A stretch of 26,045 bases of DNA, from positions 1 to 26,045 of the forward strand of contig VBKY01000053.1 in the NCBI GenBank assembly GCA_005879255.1, read 5' to 3'. The notes below the pieces were generated by a model. It ran no database searches and was not told where the DNA came from. It worked only from the letters and a program-made list of their open reading frames with translations. The stretch comes from Deltaproteobacteria bacterium (lineage in GTDB: Bacteria; Desulfobacterota_B; Binatia; UBA9968). Position numbers and translations under genes: made by a program. The number at the start of each line of letters is the position of its first letter. The stretch's first letter is position 1. This document shows positions 24,912 to 26,045 of this stretch, piece after piece.

Positions 24912-25754
24912 ATGGGGATTTTACGTGACCGAATGATCGAGGAGATGAAGCTTAGAAACTTTTCTCCGGCAACGCAGAAGTCTTACCTCTACGCCGTCAC
25001 CAGGCTGACCCAGTATTATAGGAAAGCCCCGGATCAACTCGATAAGGAACAGATCCGCTCGTATCTAGTACATCTCACAGTAGAAAAAAAGTTGTCTCCC
25101 AACACCATGACGGGACAGATCTCCGGATTACGTTTCTTTTACAATGAAACCCTGGGGTGGGATGAAACCAAGCTCTTTATCCCGCCGAGAAAGAAATCAT
25201 CCCCTTTGCCTGAAGTGTTTAGCCCCAGCGAAGTCCTGCGTGTGATTGATGGAGCACGAGGTCTGAAGCAGCGTGTGCTACTGATGACCACCTACTCGGC
25301 TGGACTGAGGGTGGGCGAGTTGGTGAGTCTCAAGATCACAGATATCGACGCGGCGCGCATGACCATCCGTGTGAAGCAAGGCAAGGGCGGAAAGGACCGC
25401 TATGCCATCCTGTCCCACAATCTGCTCACAGAGCTGCGCAAGTATTGGAAACGCTACCGGCCTTCGATCTGGCTTTTCCCCAACCGAGCCAAGAATGGCC
25501 CGCTGAGCCGAAACGAAGCCTGGCATATCTTCAACCAGGCCAAGAAAAGAGCGGGGATTAAAAAAGGCAGAGGCATTCATACGCTGCGCGCCTGTTTTGC
25601 CACGCATCTTCTAGAGGCTGGAGTTGACTTACGATCCATCCAGTTTTTGCTGGGGCACAGCTCTATCCTTTCCACCCAGCGTTACTTGAGGCTACAGCTC
25701 CAAAACAGGGGCTCGACCGTCAGTCCGCTGGACTTGCTCCAGTTATCTCACTGA
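24912..25754 (+). CDS. tyrosine recombinase (XerC/D-like integrase) of an IS91-type element
   Basis: A 280-residue tyrosine recombinase. The N-terminal SAM-like core-binding domain spans about 1-85 and the catalytic domain 100-275. Active-site residues are all present: R133 in AGLRVGEL, K161 in GKGGKDR, H223 and R226 in HTLR, H249 in LLGHSS, and the nucleophile Y258 in TQRY. It is not the housekeeping Xer: it sits directly upstream of an IS91-type transposase (start 13 bases after its stop), an arrangement known for a subset of IS91 elements in which it may resolve insertion intermediates. The start is fixed by aaggagg 5 bases before the ATG, which is buried in a hairpin. Confidence 0.9.
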   Translation: MGILRDRMIEEMKLRNFSPATQKSYLYAVTRLTQYYRKAPDQLDKEQIRSYLVHLTVEKKLSPNTMTGQISGLRFFYNETLGWDETKLFIPPRKKSSPLPEVFSPSEVLRVIDGARGLKQRVLLMTTYSAGLRVGELVSLKITDIDAARMTIRVKQGKGGKDRYAILSHNLLTELRKYWKRYRPSIWLFPNRAKNGPLSRNEAWHIFNQAKKRAGIKKGRGIHTLRACFATHLLEAGVDLRSIQFLLGHSSILSTQRYLRLQLQNRGSTVSPLDLLQLSH

Positions 25755-25767
25755 TGGGCTGAGCCCC

Positions 25768-26045
25768 ATGCTGGCTGTCGCTGATCAGGCGGCGGCGGGA
25801 AAACCACGAGCTGCTCGATGCGAACTGGCCGACATCTTCCATGAGTACGGTGAGCACTATCGCCATAAACAGGCTTTGCCAGTCTCGCACCTCAAAGTGA
25901 TGCGAGCGGTCGAACGCTGTCGTACCGCGGCCCTGGGAGGCCACATGCAGCAGTGTGACTCCTGTGGCTATGAGCGCCCCGCCTATAACTCCTGCCGTAA
26001 TCGGCACTGCCCCAAGTGCCAATCGTTGGCCAAGGTAAGGTGGCT
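25768..26045 (+). CDS. IS91 family transposase, N-terminal part
   Basis: The first 92 codons of an IS91-type HUH (rolling-circle) transposase that continues beyond the window. The N-terminal zinc-binding domain is clear: CDSC (C63, C66) and SCRNRHCPKCQ (C76, H80, C81, C84), the family hallmark that precedes the catalytic HUH and tyrosine motifs, which lie beyond the sequence available. The ATG is the first usable start in this frame, 13 bases after the recombinase stop. The frame stays open to the edge. Confidence 0.9.
   Translation, partial: MLAVADQAAAGKPRAARCELADIFHEYGEHYRHKQALPVSHLKVMRAVERCRTAALGGHMQQCDSCGYERPAYNSCRNRHCPKCQSLAKVRW

Larger units (their letters stand above)
24912..26045 (+). 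mobile_element. IS91-type element (5' part, truncated by window end)
   Basis: The tyrosine recombinase gene and the downstream HUH transposase gene form the core of an IS91-type rolling-circle element whose remainder lies past the window. The left boundary is not defined: it should lie in the gene-free 24689-24911, which includes small hairpins (ACCGC-TTC-GCGGT at about 24764-24776 and the ribosome-site hairpin). IS91 elements lack ordinary inverted repeats and target duplications, so the end cannot be read from one copy. Confidence 0.75.

Noticed and set aside
1..26045. CRISPR arrays, tRNA and rRNA genes
   Set aside because: No regularly spaced direct repeats, tRNA cloverleaf signatures or rRNA motifs were seen on reading either strand; a covariance-model scan would be needed to exclude small RNAs.

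Overview
The window (about 57% G+C by eye) looks like chromosome from an uncultured, probably soil or sediment, Gram-negative bacterium. It has strong Shine-Dalgarno sites, TTG and GTG starts, three orphan ABC-type solute-binding proteins with no permease beside them, several cupins, and extragenic palindromes. That gene content recalls deltaproteobacteria-related lineages such as Binatota or Tectomicrobia, but this is inference and no rRNA gene is present to confirm it.

Left part (1-7.2 kb): the first codons of a gene running off the left edge, then a GH84 (O-GlcNAcase-type) glycosidase, both on the minus strand. Divergent from them is a tight three-gene run: an exported formylglycine-generating-enzyme-like (SUMF1) protein, a LysE-type exporter and a fatty acid desaturase that starts at TTG overlapping the exporter stop. 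Its 3' end overlaps the 3' end of a convergent EgtD-type histidine Nalpha-methyltransferase gene. Sixty bases upstream of egtD, divergently, begins an ATPase followed by a fused permease/solute-binding protein, the architecture of the ergothioneine importer EgtVU. A hercynine-forming methyltransferase and an EgtUV-like importer sharing one intergenic region is the most interesting point of the window.

Middle part (7.3-14.2 kb): an MFS exporter and an NMT1/THI5-like binding protein; a membrane-anchored M20 peptidase divergent from a bicupin that has a good promoter, Shine-Dalgarno and terminator; a small unknown protein; a YkvA-family membrane protein; and a second NMT1-like binding protein.

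Repair and competence block (14.3-20.9 kb): uvrB, uvrC and comEC lie in one direction. uvrC and comEC are 8 bases apart, and a possible extended -10 promoter precedes uvrC. Hairpin repeats of the extragenic palindrome type lie before uvrB and after comEC.

Right part (21-26 kb): an NAD-dependent epimerase/dehydratase, a nucleotidyltransferase, a third orphan binding protein (ABC_sub_bind type), a small cupin with a lysine-rich tail, and the start of an IS91-type mobile element made of a tyrosine recombinase and a transposase cut by the window end. The recombinase's Shine-Dalgarno sequence is buried in a strong predicted hairpin.
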